From: Wuchereria bancrofti
Taxonomy: Eukaryota; Nematoda; Chromadorea; Rhabditida; Onchocercidae
Assembly: GCA_005281725.1 (NCBI GenBank)
Contig: SSBO01000015.1
Coordinates: forward strand, 228,021 to 292,020
Direction of reading: 5' to 3'
DNA length: 64,000 bases
The notes beneath the pieces are model-generated. The model had not been told where the DNA came from. It ran no database searches and saw nothing but the letters and a program-made list of their open reading frames with translations. Shown piece after piece: positions 1-14,200 of this stretch (within the stretch, counting starts at the first letter, position 1; each line of letters starts with the position of its first letter). The position numbers and the translations under genes were made by a program.

Positions 1-3000
1 ATTAATTACTAACCAAAGTTTAGAGTCAAATTAGTTAGACAAGTCAATCTACTAGAGCTTCTATCACTCCGAGACTATAGATTTCAATAAGTCATGCAAT
101 TAAAAAAGAAAAAAAAAACTGATTAATAAATTGTTTGCATAGATTTAACTCGTCCTTTCAAAAAAAAAAAAAGAAAAATTACGTACAAATTACACTTTTG
201 TTTATATTCTATTTAATTCAAAAAATTTTTTATATTTCTCAGTGACACTTTAGAAAAGTTCATTTCACTTAAAAAAAGCAGTGAAGTAAATTACTAGGAA
301 AAGCAAAGTTCGAGAGAAACCTACCAGACAATCTGCTTTATTCTAGGTCAAAACTACCTGGCATATTTGATCTGAATAAAAGAGTTTTAAGTTGAAAAGT
401 ACAAATGAGTTATGGAAAAGATTTGTCAATTATTTTACTAAGTGAATTCTAAGTAAATTTAGTAAATATATGTGTATGTATGGATGACAAATATTATTTG
501 CATATGCAATTAGTGACATTTTGTCATTTGTCGGTGACAGAAAATATTGAAAAGAGTGTCATCTTGTACGAAAAATTTGTGATTCGTTATAGATAATATC
601 ATTATAGTACCAGCTTTAATTTTTAATTTCAAAAATTTCCACCTTAAAATATTTGGTGCAGCAATAAAAGTAATCAGTAACAATAATAATAATAATAGTA
701 GCAATAAAATGATAATAGTAATGAATGATAAAAATTTGCCTTACCAGTCTTACGTCATATTTCAATTTAAAATTCATACGACAAAATCCCTTCCGAAACT
801 TCGACTTTTGAACAAATGGTTTTTTTTTTTTGTGATGATGATACTTTTTTTATTCATTTTTTAATCTTTCCTCTATTTATCAATTTCTTTCTGCCTGTCT
901 TGTTTAATTATTTGCCTTTTCTTTTGCTTATTTAAAATGTGAATTTTAAGTTATGAAATTTAAATCAAACAATAAGATGATTCTCGTTGGCTTAGCTTGG
1001 AATATTCATTAGATTCGATTATAATAAATACATTTGCTACTATAAAAATAAATGAAAAAGAATGAAAAGATATAGAAATGAAAAAGAAAAATTTACAACC
1101 TGAATTGAAATATACATTTAATGACTTCGTTCTTGCTGGATTAAATATTTAGCAATTAATAATTGAAACTGTCAATTGATTTCTATCGGAATTATCGGAT
1201 TTTCACATCTTTTCTCTCTTCTTCCTCTTCCTCCGCCCATGAGAAACTCGGCGACATTAATGCCGCATGCGCTGTCCATCATATGCATTACCCTTCCTTT
1301 CTTATATTTCTTTTCTCTCATTATTGTCTCAAAAAAGCGAAATCATTTAGCAAACTGAAATTAATTGCTGTTGGAATGAGTGTTATCACGGATAACGTCA
1401 AAATTTCCCAACTAATCAAATGAAATTTTTGCTATTTTAGTTATGTCATTAATAAGCTTTGCAAAATTTAAAATAATCCAACGATTAAGCAATGACTGTA
1501 ATAAAATAACATAAAAAGAATATAAGAAATTATTGAACAACAACAAAATTTTTTCACTATTATAAAAAATATTTGAAAAATATTTGTTCAAAGTATTATG
1601 GCTTTAAATTTTTTCTTTATAAAATTACTCTCTATGATAGTCAGTTTGCAAATTTTAGTATAATTAATATAAATATTAATATAAATGATATTTCTGGTTG
1701 TTTAACAATGCTAACCATTAAATGATTTAGCTAATTATTTAAAATTATAAATATTAATTTTGCTAAATAAGTAAATGAAATTTAACTTAAAAATTTCTTT
1801 TCCAAGTTGAGTAAAACAAATGCAACTTCACTCTAATATGTGGTGAAAATTTTTGATGCAATTATAAATTGATGAAAAATTTATTTGATAAAATAAAATA
1901 TGAAAATAAAATAATGCGCAGTAATTTTCTTCTCGTACATTTTTATTATGGTCAGTGAATATTTGAGGCAATTTAAATTGAATAGAACTGAAAAAAAAAA
2001 ATGATATTTAATGAGGGTATGATGCCCTTAGTTGAATCTATTAATTAGTTTTCTAATAGAAACTATGAAAGAAGCTATGAATTTAAGCTATTGCTAGAAA
2101 AAGATAACAAGATTCCTCATTTCAACCAAAAAAAGGGAAAAAAAAAAGCACAAATAATATCTTCTTGAATTCATAAATTTAAATATGACGTTAGAAGTAT
2201 TTATAAGAACTTATGTCACGAATTTATTCATAACTCCAGACTAAAGTTAAGTTTCAAAACCGTTTTCCTGTGAAATTGTTTATAATAATCGGCATTATTT
2301 CAATGAATACATTCAGTTTCATATTTACGATTTGATTTTTTTTTTTTTGCATGAAAAATTAAAATTATTCAGCTATGAATACAACAAACACTAATTAAAT
2401 TTTAAGATTCAATACTTGAATTAAAAAAAAAGACTTTTCATATTTTTGATCTTAAGTAGCTACTAGACAAAATTGATATGAAAATAAAAAGTCTCGAAAT
2501 TGCTTTTGAAATTATATATCTTTTTTAATCTAATACTTTTATAGCCACTCGATAATTTAATTTCTTTTTCTTCTTTTTCTCTTTCATTTTTTATTTATTT
2601 TTTTATTTACTTAACTATTCTCTCAGAGATAATCGTCGGTGATATCATCTCGATTAATTCAATGAGAAATTAGAGAAATTTGATAATTAAATTATCTCTT
2701 ATGTCTATAAAAATTTAAATATTTTATTCTATCATTACAAATGATGAAATATTTAATGAAAAATAATTATGATAAAAAATTACATTTGTATTAAATATAA
2801 GTGATCATTTCTTCAACTCAAAAAATTTTGCATTATCATATAAATTAACTTAGGGAGGTAGGAAAGGAAGGAGAGAAAGAGGAATAAAGAGAGAAAAGAA
2901 GAAAATAACAATTACTAAGAGTTAATTGAACTGATAGCAGTGAGAGAAATATTTAAAATAAATGGAAACTAAATTAGACATGATTTAAACAATATATAAT

Positions 3001-4642
3001 TCAAATTTTAATTTATAACTAAACTTATGACAGTCTTTAATGAAATGACTCTTTTTCCTTCAAATTTAGCAAATTTTCAGTAATTTTAATGAAATGTCTA
3101 ATAGTAAATAAGAATAAATAAATAATTATTGAAATGTGCCCTCATTAGGTTCTTTTGTCAAAAAAAAGAGAAAACTATAAAGATAAATTTATATCATTTC
3201 AAAGTTTTAGTTAATGGCGCTGTTGTTTCGTTTAATATTTGATATTTTCACATGTTGTTTAAACAGGTAAAAGTTTCAAATATTTGTTGAAATGAAACTA
3301 CTTGAAAACTCATTACTAATAAATAATATTAAAAGTAAGTTCGAAAAAGGAAATTAAAAGTTGCTTTACATATATTTAAAAGTTGAAATAATAGAGGATT
3401 TTAGAAGAATTATTTAATTTTCTAGCCATTTTTAAAGGATGTAAAAAATATTAAAAAATGTAATAAAACTTTATCATTTTTTTACGTATAAGTTTTTAAG
3501 TTTAAACTTTATTTAGATAATATTAACATAGGAAATGCTAATTTCAAATATAATTCCTTCATTGTTGCAAACAATAACAAAAAATGTGAAATAGCAAAGT
3601 GGAAGTAATGTGATATTCCATAACAAAGCAATAATAGGAGAAATTGAAACCAATAAATTTTTTCTCTTTCATGAAAATTTTGAGCAAATCTTTCTTGGAT
3701 TTAATTATGAAAGCAAACTTCTAAGTGAAAATTATGTAATTTGCAAATGAGAAACTTAAATTAATTAACTGAAAAATAGAATAAAATATACAAAGAGCAC
3801 ATGGATGTGATTAATATTTGCATATCTTACGTAATTTTAATTTTTGATTAATTAGCATTTAATTAACTTACGTGAAGCTTATATATAATATTTGTCGTTT
3901 AGATAATTATTTTTTTTTCTAATATCATTTTTTGGATGACACAGCTTTCATTAATTTACCCAGCTAAATGCAATATTTTCATTATACCTTCACATATAAT
4001 AATGTTTTCAAACATTCAATTTCATCTGTCTAACAGACTTATTTAAAATGCAATTAAAGCTATTAATTTTGTATTTTCAAAAGTTTCAGCAACTCAGATG
4101 GAATGTAATTTTTTTTAGAAAAAAAATTTCAGTGAGAAAATTCAGTGATCATAAAAATCATTAAAGTATTAAATGCCAAAGTGGAAATGGTTTAGGAAAT
4201 TTCGATTGAAATGATAAGATGAATCATATATTATTGTTCATTCCTTCAATCTTTGTAGTTTTATTTTTGACAAACTTTTTCATATCAGTAATAAACGAAT
4301 ACATTTAACTCAAAAAAAGTTGAAGTAAAGCAAAATTTGTATTCTCAAGGCTTTCGATCTTATTGTTCTTTCTCTAACTGTTCTTTCATCTATGATAATA
4401 AACTCTTTTAATCATATCAGAAGCAATTTTGACAATCATTTTTCTGCCTTATCATTAAGACGGAATGTAAATAATAATAATAATAAAACAGTTTAAACAT
4501 TAAATTCAAACATTAATTATGCAAAAATGAATCTAAATTACAACTCTGAGGAGTTAAAGGTTAAACATTTAATAAACGAATGAAATCGAATTTTTTCTGC
4601 TATAAATTTTAATGTCACTTTAGGTAATTGTAGAAACGATCT
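1..4642. other. A+T-rich stretch without a supported gene
   Basis: Homopolymer runs of A and T and short AAT repeats dominate. I found no exon with convincing splice borders. The only compositional exception is a small G+C-richer patch near 1,225-1,315, where the minus strand stays open through a Gly/Arg-rich segment. No promoter or RNA gene was recognised. Confidence 0.6.
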
Positions 4643-5244
4643 TATAAAGGTGACAATGTTCAATTACTTATTACTGATTTCATAATGAGATGTTTTAATA
4701 ACAACTAAATACTTTCTTAGTGAATAAACAAACAAAAACATAAAACCTTAATGCTACGTCGAGTAACAAACACATTACGTACGCTTCATTCCACGTATTC
4801 TAAAATTGTAAACCAACTAACTGAACAAGTAAATAATTTCAGATAGTATTGAGGAACTTTCAGATAATTAACAGTTGCAAAGACGATCACATATATGTAA
4901 GAATTTGAGAGTTTAACTTGTTGAGACTATCTCAGATTGAGACTATTCGACTATTTCAGTAATTTTTGATCTGAAATTGTTGAATACATTCCATCTTCTA
5001 CGATGATTTAAAAGCGTAATTGATAAAGTTACAATAGCATCGATCAATGCCGCTTGAATGCCTGAATTGGTGATCTGATCGATTTGATCGATCAAACATC
5101 ATTTGCTCTTGTCAACTGATATTCAAATTCTTTTTTGGCTTTATTACTTTTGGTTCAAAATTTCTCATTTCCTTTTGTACAGAGTTGTTGTTAATTATTT
5201 CAGTGAAATTAAATTTGTTTCTCACCGCTATTGCTAATGGAAAG
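4643..5244 (+). repeat. Left arm of long inverted repeat
   Basis: This 602-base segment reappears as its reverse complement at 8148-8765. By eye the arms match at well over 90 percent, with scattered substitutions and one 16-base length difference near the outer end (extra sequence in the right arm beside AACAACTAAATA). The outer tip reads TATAAAGGTGACAATG. The arm carries GATC-rich palindromic stretches around 5,075-5,095. No long open frame was seen in the arm. The layout suits the long terminal inverted repeats of a foldback-type DNA element, or an inverted duplication. Confidence 0.85.
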
Positions 5245-6590
5245 TTCCTTTTTTTTTCAGTCAAAAATTTTTTCTTTTCTTGAAATTTCTGAATTTTGAG
5301 ATAGGAAGAAAATAAATTGTCGATGCTTCTAATGGTGACTTACTAAAAGTAAAATAGTTTCAAAATTTGCTAATTTCATCTCATATTTCATTATTTTTTT
5401 CCACGGTAGGCTTTTTATATCAGTGAAAATTTTCGGAAGAAGAAAAAAGAAAAAATTTCTTTTCCTCAATTACGATGGACTCAGAACTTCCTAAAAAAGT
5501 AACTAAAACATGTTAATGGCTAATCGATTTTCACTAAATAATTTTCACAGGCTTATTTACATTATTTTATAAATAATATTTAACTTAGGCAGATTTTTTT
5601 TTTTTGATAGTAAGGAGAGAGAAAAGTTAAATCTAACAATACTTAAGATTTTAATAAGCGTTGATTAAAGTAATCAACTTTAAAAGAAAAAATTTAGTTT
5701 CTAAAAAACGGAAAAAACAAATTAATGAAAATTTTTTTTGTGCATTGATGACAAATCATTGGATGAAAATGTTAATTTAATATGAGAAATGTCATAAATT
5801 GATGAGTGTAGCGATTCTTTTTGATTTTTATTGCTTTCAGAATGATTTGATAAAAACATTTAAGCATTATTATCACCCTTCTTATATATTTATAAAAAGA
5901 TTTTGAAAATTTAAGCATTTATAAAAAATTTAGGAAAAATAAATAAAACAAACAAAAAAAAAAAACAGTGTGTTTGTTTATGTATAATTAAAAAATGTAA
6001 TTTTTGTGTTGTGAATTTAAATTAATGATTCTAATAACACAGAAATAAACTAAACGTTATAGTAGCTTGAAATTTTTTCAGCAAATAGTTCAAAATAAAA
6101 AAAAAAACAAATTGTGCAATAAATTATTGTTCTAAATAATTCTTTCATTTCTTTAGTACTTTACATTTTTTCCTTGCAAAAATTATTTACCTACAATTAT
6201 AAATATATTTTATATGACGGATTGTGGAAAAAAAAAACGGAAGCATTCACTGCTACTTCAAAATTTGTTAAATAATTTTTTACTTTTTTTTTTTTTGGTG
6301 TTGAAATGATAATAACTGTAATAATATCGCCAACTAGCAGAATTGAAAGAATTAAGAAGGAAATTAAACAAATTTGTGTTTATCGATGAAAAGACTAAAT
6401 GTGGCGATTTTTGGTCGCTTAAATTGCAATCGAATTTGTTGCACAAGAAATATAGTAAAATTGAATGTTTACTGAAAGTAAATTGAAGACAGATGTACTG
6501 AGCTATTAAAAAAATCGTTTCCATTTAGATGAATCAATGAATGCTTTCTGTTTTGCAATTTTCCGTCTGTTTTTTTTTCGTTACTTCAAA

Positions 6591-6621
<31 letters not shown>

Positions 6622-8147
6622 GTAAACAATAAAACCAGCAGATGAATGAATTATTTGCTTATTTTTATAAATAAATTGAGGGTAAAAGATGGATAAATAA
6701 GCAAATAAAGGATGAATAGATATATGCATACATTCACTTATCATAAAATAAATGACAATTATACTTCCGTAAACAAAATTGAGAATTTATTTATAATTAA
6801 TAGCTGAAAAAGGTTGAAATGATTTTTTTGTGTGATGAAAATTTGAATAAATGATCAAATTATTCTATAAATATCAACCAAAATAATTCATTGTATTATA
6901 CAAGTAAACAAAACATTTACCTTTTTTTTTTTCTTCACAAAATAACCGCCAGAAAATCCATTGCGTTTTTGTGAAAGTTATTAAAATCGATGATTGTGTT
7001 GAATGAGAAAGCTAATAGATGTAATTAGTAGATGGCATATAAATGACAATTTTGCTTCTGCTTCGTGTCACCGTTAGATGTTTATGCTTTGCTGCTTCGA
7101 TTTCTTTTAATTTATCATTTAACCATTTAAACAAATCGTTATTTCAAGTTTAATTTTAATTATAGCCAGAAGAATTTTCCATATTTAGTTGCAGATTTTA
7201 GGAATAATTTATTTGAATTGAATGTGATATCTGTGAATTGAATTTAATGTATATTTCTTATTGCTTTATTCAAATATGTTAATTGGCCTTATTTAATCAT
7301 AATATTGTTTATGGATATAATATTTATGAGTGAATGCAATTGTTGTTTAATTACTAAAGTGAATTAATTTCTGATTATAAACAATAATTAATGTGAATTA
7401 ATTAGTGAGCTAACAATAGAAGTAATATTTAATGAGAAAAAAGAAAAATATAAGACATTACAGTGTAGCAGTTGTGAATGCAATTATAATAATTAGAAAC
7501 GGTATGTTAAAATCAAAATTAAATTTAATGTGCCAGAACAAGTTATTATTCATTTTTCTCTCTCATTCAAACAAATTTATTTATTTAAATGTTTCCCACC
7601 TTTTCACTTATGCTATTTCCTACATTTCACAGCCACTTCTTACAAAATTCATTTTGACTAATTTATCATTTTTTTTTGGAAATTTATTAATGATTTAATA
7701 TACGGAAAACAGTCTGTGTGATGTTATAAATAAACTTAAAACAGAACTAAAATTGAATTCCAAGCAGACTTAGTTGATTTAAACCAAATGTTACGGTACA
7801 GTTTTAATTTCAAACATTATTTTTGCCAAAAAATTAAAAAAATATAAAAAATGCTTCATCGATTGATTTTATATGTTTTTGAGTGAAAAATTTTGCCGCA
7901 AATTGTTAACTTTACTGAACTAAGCTGAAGTAAACATTATTAGCATGTAACTTTTTTGGAATGAATTGAAGAATTGAGTCATGTTGAATTGCTGAGCTAA
8001 AATAAATTCAATTAGCTAGAACCACTCGAGATTAGTAGCTCATTAATGATTTGGTCTTAAAAAAATTTTTCTTCCATGCAAGAATAGTTACTAGAAACTT
8101 TACGCGAAGCACTATCAAAACCCTATTAAATTCCAGAATCTGAAAAG
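5245..8147. other. Spacer between the inverted-repeat arms
   Basis: About 2.9 kb of A+T-rich DNA lies between the arms. It holds an (AAAT)n tract at about 6,586-6,620 and only short chance-like open frames (88 codons at most, on either strand). No transposase, reverse transcriptase or host exon was recognised, so if this is a mobile element it is non-autonomous. Confidence 0.55.
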
Positions 8148-8765
8148 CTTTCCATTAGCAATAGCGGTGCGAAACAAATTTAATTTTTTTGAAATAATGA
8201 ACAACAACTCTATACAAAAGGAAATGAGAAATTTTGAACCAAAAGTAATAAAGCCACAAAAGAATTTGAATATCAGTTGACAAGAGCAAATGATGTTTGA
8301 TCGATCAAATCGATCAGATCACCAATTCAGACATTCAAGCGGCATTGATCGATGCTATTGTGACTTTATCAATTACGCTTTTAAATCATCGTAGAAGATG
8401 GAATGTGTTCAACAATTTCAGATCAAAAATTACTGAAATAGTCGAATAGTCTCAATCTGAGATAGTCTCAACAAGTTAAACTCTCAAATTCTTACATATA
8501 TGTGATCGTCTTTGCAACTGTTAATTATCTGAAAGTTCCTCAATACTATCTGAAATTATTTACTTGTTCAGTTAGTTGGTTTACAATTTTAGAATACGTG
8601 GAATGAAGCGTACGTAATGTGTTTGTTACTCGACGTAGCATTAAGGTTTTATGTTTTTGTTTGTTTATTCACTAAGAAAGTATTCAGCAGTTAAGTTATT
8701 TAGTTGTTATTAAAACATCTCATTATGAAATCAATAATAAGTAATTGAACATTGTCACCTTTATA
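8148..8765 (-). repeat. Right arm of long inverted repeat
   Basis: Reverse complement of 4643-5244. The outer tip ends CATTGTCACCTTTATA, the mirror of the left tip. Both tips end in TA, and one TA on each side is compatible with a two-base TA target-site duplication as made by Tc1/mariner-type elements. That interpretation is inference, because the tip sequence itself contains TATA and the exact border cannot be fixed. Confidence 0.85.
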
Positions 8766-9938
8766 GAGTAATATGCCACTACTTGCAGCATGGAAAACTT
8801 CGAAAACACGCATTATTTTCAAATTAATATATTTTTTATTTCTTTATTTTTTTTTTCGAATATTTTCAATGCAATGTTTACTTCACACTTACTTGCATTA
8901 TTCTTTACTTATATAAATTCGACAGGAAATGATGACCTGTTTGCAAGAGACTGGGGACAGCTGTTAGCTTACTGGCCATATTACTCTTTAAAGAGCCTAA
9001 AATGGCCCATTTCTTTTCTATTCAAAGTCGAATTTGATAAACTATTAGTTCCTTTATCTAACGATTGATAAACTTGTATGATTTATATATTTGTATATGC
9101 GTTCGGACTTTAATTTACGGTTTGCCGGATTGCGAGTGAAAAACAATCTGAAATGGTTATAGACTAGTTGTTATATGGCAAATCAAAAAACTAAAAGTGC
9201 AAGAGGAAAGATTTGGGTGGGTAAAAGTGAAATGCTAAGCATTATAAAAGTTCCGAAAGTACTTAGTGATTAAATATGACATTATCGATTTTTTGAATTT
9301 TATGTTTTTCAATTCTAAAAGAGTGCATAATAGACTACCATTTTCGTTATTTAATTGCATTTTTCTGAAAAAAAAAAGGCATCAAACCTTTGACAATATG
9401 AAAGCTTCGTCATTCTTTCTAAGCAATCAAAGAAAATTTCCATTAAAATATCGTCAATTTGTTGACTCAAAAATTCCATTAATTTTTTCAACAAATTTGG
9501 TAGCAGCGAAAAAAAATCTTTTCAATTTTAGAGTTGTAGGATAACTTTATATATTTTAAACATCACAACTGATCATTCTTCATCTTTCGACCATTTTAAT
9601 TTCATTTACCAAAAAAAAAAAAAAAAAATTGCATTAATTACTGATGCATTAAACTATCATTCGGAAATTTAACACACCGATAAGCATAATTGCAAACAGA
9701 AATGGGAAAATTTTAACAAAGCAATTTTTTCAAATTAATTTTCCAAAATTTATATTTTATTAAACGATGCAAAAATTGCTAGGCCTTTATATTAATCATA
9801 TTAACAAGTTGGAACATGAAAATAAGTTGGATAAGTAAAATTTATGTTACTATGAACTGATAATCATATCAATATCAAATACGAAACGATACCAATTATT
9901 ATCGTTATTTCATCACAATATATTATATCAATGATCTA
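8766..9938. other. Intergenic stretch with a slightly G+C-richer patch
   Basis: Just outside the right arm, about 8,920-9,260 is less A+T-rich than its surroundings. Two plus-strand open frames of 92 codons (8790-9068 and 9266-9544) cross the region, but neither resembles a family I know, and neither has clear splice or trans-splice borders. A poly-A run lies at about 9,610-9,628. It could be a decayed gene or element. Confidence 0.4.
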
Positions 9939-11237
9939 TTAACTGCATTCTTTGAGCTGAAAAAAAAAATAATTTATAATTATTAGAATAAAAATGGAAT
10001 GTTATAAGATAAGCAGTAGATATATTAATAAACATACTATAAGTTTTTGACGTTTTATACGTCTGGAACGAATGCGTGTTTCGTATTTCACGTAAAGATG
10101 CTGAATGTAAGCGACAATAATAAATAATATTATTAGCCCAAGAATAACAAATGATGAATACCGAGATACTAATGCTTGTCTGCAACTTCTTAGAATAATT
10201 AATAGTTTAATTAATTATGCCGAAAAATGATTGTATATCTTGTCTTATCTTTTTGAATTAATAATTTCAATTTAATATAGATTTATCCAAAGTTGCATTT
10301 GCTATTCTAATTTAATTTTTTAATTTCAAACACTTATTATAATAGTTACAATTTCAAACATTGTGAAGTTATAAATTATTTGAGTAAGTAATAATGCATT
10401 ATTAAACAACTTATAACTAGAAATTATTTTTATAATTTTTCAGAGCCTTTAAGATTGTGTACATTTTTTTTTTTTGATGACCACAATTTAGTACCACAAT
10501 TTCTCTGCTACAGCAATTTAAAACTATAGCAAAATGCAAAATAACCTGTAATATCTTCTAATTACTATTAATTTATTCCTTTAATACTGCTTAATCAACA
10601 ATAGTTTGTAAGAAAATGTGATAAAGATTTTGAATACAATAATTATTTATTGAAAATTTATTTATAACTTTTAATGTTATAAATAATAATTTATCAAACT
10701 ATTAATTTGTTTAAAAAATTTTTATGACATTTCTTTTAAAATTTCATCATTCCTGTGAATATTTAATGAAATTAAATGTATACTTCAAAATGTGAAATTA
10801 TTTCTATTATTGAACAATTCAAATTTCAATTTTCAATTAACAACTTTTTAGTTTCCAATTAATAAAAAAGTATATGTTTTCCTCTTATAAATTTTATTTC
10901 TTCAATATACAATATGAAAATTTTTATTACTACTATTAGAATTGTTCACTAATTCTGCAACAAAATTATATTCTCAGAACTGATAAAAAGATGATAATAT
11001 ATATGCTAAAATTTTTTTATCATTTTTATCAATTTTTAATACTTTTTTGTCAAAAATAAACAATAATTTAACTTTCTCAAAAGTTAAATTATTGTTTCTA
11101 GCATACGATTGATCAGTAAACAGTGATAAATTCAACCTTCCAGGAAATTCGGTCGAGTTTCTTCGCATCAATAGTTTGACCATTTTATTGTCGTCTTTAT
11201 GACTGATAATTCTCGAGAAATTACTGATACGAAACAT
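9939..11237 (-). CDS. Small single-span membrane protein, three exons
   Basis: Hand-built model on the minus strand: exons 11237-11137, 10179-10038 and 9956-9939, 86 residues. Exon 1 begins MFRISNFSRI and ends in phase 2 at a GTTGAA donor. Exon 2 starts after TTGCAG and contributes one base, so the split codon reads Arg. It encodes a hydrophobic span at about residues 44-60 followed by a strongly basic stretch (RIRSRRIKRQK), and ends in phase 0 at GTATGT. Exon 3 follows TTTTTTTCAG and reads LKECS, then stop. A basic stretch after one span would suit a type II or mitochondrial inner-membrane topology, but I recognise no family. The phase agreement over three exons is the main support; no trans-splice acceptor is obvious before the ATG. 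Confidence 0.5.
11058..11097. repeat. Perfect 17-bp hairpin in an intron
   Basis: AAACAATAATTTAACTT is followed by a six-base loop and its exact reverse complement. It lies within intron 1 of the small membrane-protein model on the opposite strand. It is shorter than a typical microRNA precursor stem. Confidence 0.8.
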
Positions 11238-14200
11238 ATCAACGATATATGATCACATTTCAATTGAATTCATTTCATGCTGCCACGGAAACGGAAACAG
11301 AAAAAAAGGATTGCGAAATTGATTAAAGCATTTTTGTCGTTATCATAATTTTGTTAAACCATTTCCTGTTTAGATGATAAATCTAACCTAAAACCAATTA
11401 AAAATTTGAATCAATCGATCAAATCACTTAAATTTAAAAAACTTTTCGTAACAAAAACAAACCAATTAAAAAACATAAAAACAATTACAAATATATAAAT
11501 GAATTAATTTTCCATCCTATCCATCATAAACAAACTATTAGCTAAGCTAAAATAGCTTAGTTTAAGTCGTTTTTTCTTTTTTTTTTTGAAGCATTCGATG
11601 TTTACACTTAGTCTTAGTTGCATATTTTATTAAAAGAATCCATTTTAATCTTTGAGCCGCCCTTTTTCATCACTATCAAATCAGTGCGATTTGTCTAATC
11701 AAATTTCAACCTTAAAAACATCAAAGCTTGGACACAATTTTTAGCATGCAAATAACAAACACCAACTTAATTCTTATAAGGTAACATACTTTAATTAAAT
11801 TAATTTGATACATTAATGAACCCATTTGAATTTTTTCCTCCCTTTTTTTTTCCTTTTTTAGTTATATAATTTCAAAGTTGGATGAGTTCATAATTTATTT
11901 AAAAACCAATTATCATAGCAATGCTATCGGATAAGTCAGAAAATAGATTTGCAAATTAAAAAAAAAAGAATGCATTAACGTTCATATTGATTTGACACGC
12001 AACGCAACTATAATTCACACTGTTTTAGAATTTTGGAACATTGAAAAGATTAAAATAGAAAGAAGTGAAAGAAGAAAAAGAAATTACTAAAACAAGAAGT
12101 AAGTTACTAATACAATAAGATTACCATACAAATAAGCAAATGCTCTACTCTTCCTCTAATTATTTCCTTTGCTTTTCACCACATTTCCTCTTTTTTTTTT
12201 TGACCATTTATTATTATACGAATGTAATTTGCTGATAATATTTTATTAAACAATAAACAATCCAACTAATCAATAAATACACTCAACGATGGCTTTGAAA
12301 TGATAAATTTTGTTGCTATAAAATTTTTGATAATTATAAACAATAAATGATAATAGCAATTATAGTCATGCATGCATTTTGCATGCAAATGCATTACGAA
12401 CTGCAATCAATGTAACTATTATTCATTGCTTTGGAATTTTGCAATTTAACTAAATGCTTAACTTCATTTTTTTATTCAAAAAAAAGAGAAGCATTTATGC
12501 ATATTTTTTTTTTTTTTGCATCAAATTCTCTAATTTCAATCTGATTGCTCACGCGATGAAATTATTCATTTAGTAAAATAATAAATAAAAACTAGAAAAA
12601 ATCATTAAATTCAAACCACATTCTATGTAAATTTATTACAGCAAGTAAAAAAAGATAGTATGCTTAGCTTGAAATTTTTCTTATTGCTTAGCTTGGAATT
12701 TCTTTTGCTATATATTTTCTATTTTTAAACCATTAATGAATAATACTTAATTTTACGATGTTGACTGAAATTAAACCTTTAAAATTAAAATTTTAACTAT
12801 GAGAAGAAAGGTTAGTAAAAACTATTATTTCCACTTGATTAATTCAACCCAACATGAAAGCAATAAATTTTAATAAACCTTTGTAGTTTTTCATCCATTA
12901 AATAATAAACTCATAAATATTTAAAAAGAAAAAAAAAGTGGTATCAATAAGTGAAAGGTAATTTTATTATATAAATAAGTAAAACATTTATATTTTATTC
13001 ATTTTTGTTAAAGTAATATTTTTTCACTAGATTAAATGAAAATATAAAATTTTACAAAAAATGAAAAAGTTGGATTCTCGGAGAACATCTTGCAATTTCA
13101 GCTATGTGAGAGGGAAAAATGAAATTAAATTCAATCTTATCATTCCGATGCTTTGGCAATAGTTTGAGAAAACATTCGTTATAGTTCAAAAAGCAGAATA
13201 GCACCAATTAGGAAATTTTCCAAAATTAAAAAAAAAAAAAAAATTTTTCATAATAAATTGACTTGTTGCAATTTAGCATATTTTCATGTGAATTCGTTTT
13301 TCATATGAAATTTCATTTTTTATCGTTTACTGCGCATTGTTTTGAAAAGGAATTTAAATTAATTTAATATTTACATTTTTAATTTGTAAAATAGCTTGAA
13401 ACTCTAATCATAATTTGATATTTTTAATTGTTAACTTACATTCCAAAATATTTAAAAATATCAAGTAAAAATAGCATATAAAGGAAATGATCATTGCAAA
13501 AGCCATAATAATTTCAAATCTTAAATTTTTCCTTCAAATTTTTCCTCTTTTCATTGTCACATCTACACCATTCATTTGTCACATCTGTTTTATCCGTGTC
13601 ACTTGTCTCATGTCTTTTATTTAATTAAATATCAAAAAAAGCAGAAAAAGAAAACCTTATTTGAATCATTGCAATTACTTTATTTTCATAAAATCGCATG
13701 CATTTTCATATTAAACTATTCGTCAGTCATTGTAGACACTGCCGTAAAATCTTTTTCATTATTTAAAATTTTTCAGTGATTAATAATTGCTAATGATAAG
13801 CTTTAAAAATACAGAATAACATTTTTCAAATCTCTCATTTGTAATTTCAATCCAAGTATGTAAATAAAATGTGACAATTTTAAATTAGCAAATGATGGAA
13901 AAGTTTTTTTTTATTTTAATATTTATAATAAAATTTATAAAAAAGCAAAGGAAGGAAGGATGAAAATTTATCAGACGGTTGGTTAAATAAGTTTTTCATA
14001 AACGCACAAAAATTATTCAATTTTTTCTTTTTTTTGTTTTGTTTGTTTTTAGAGAGATAAAACTTAATAATTTTCTAATTTAGTAATGCAATTTGGAAAT
14101 TTTTGTTGGTAATAATCAAGACAAAATGAGATAAAATTACTTTTGTTATAATGCAAATTTAGCAGTATCTGACCAAAATATATGTTTTCTATCAATTTAT

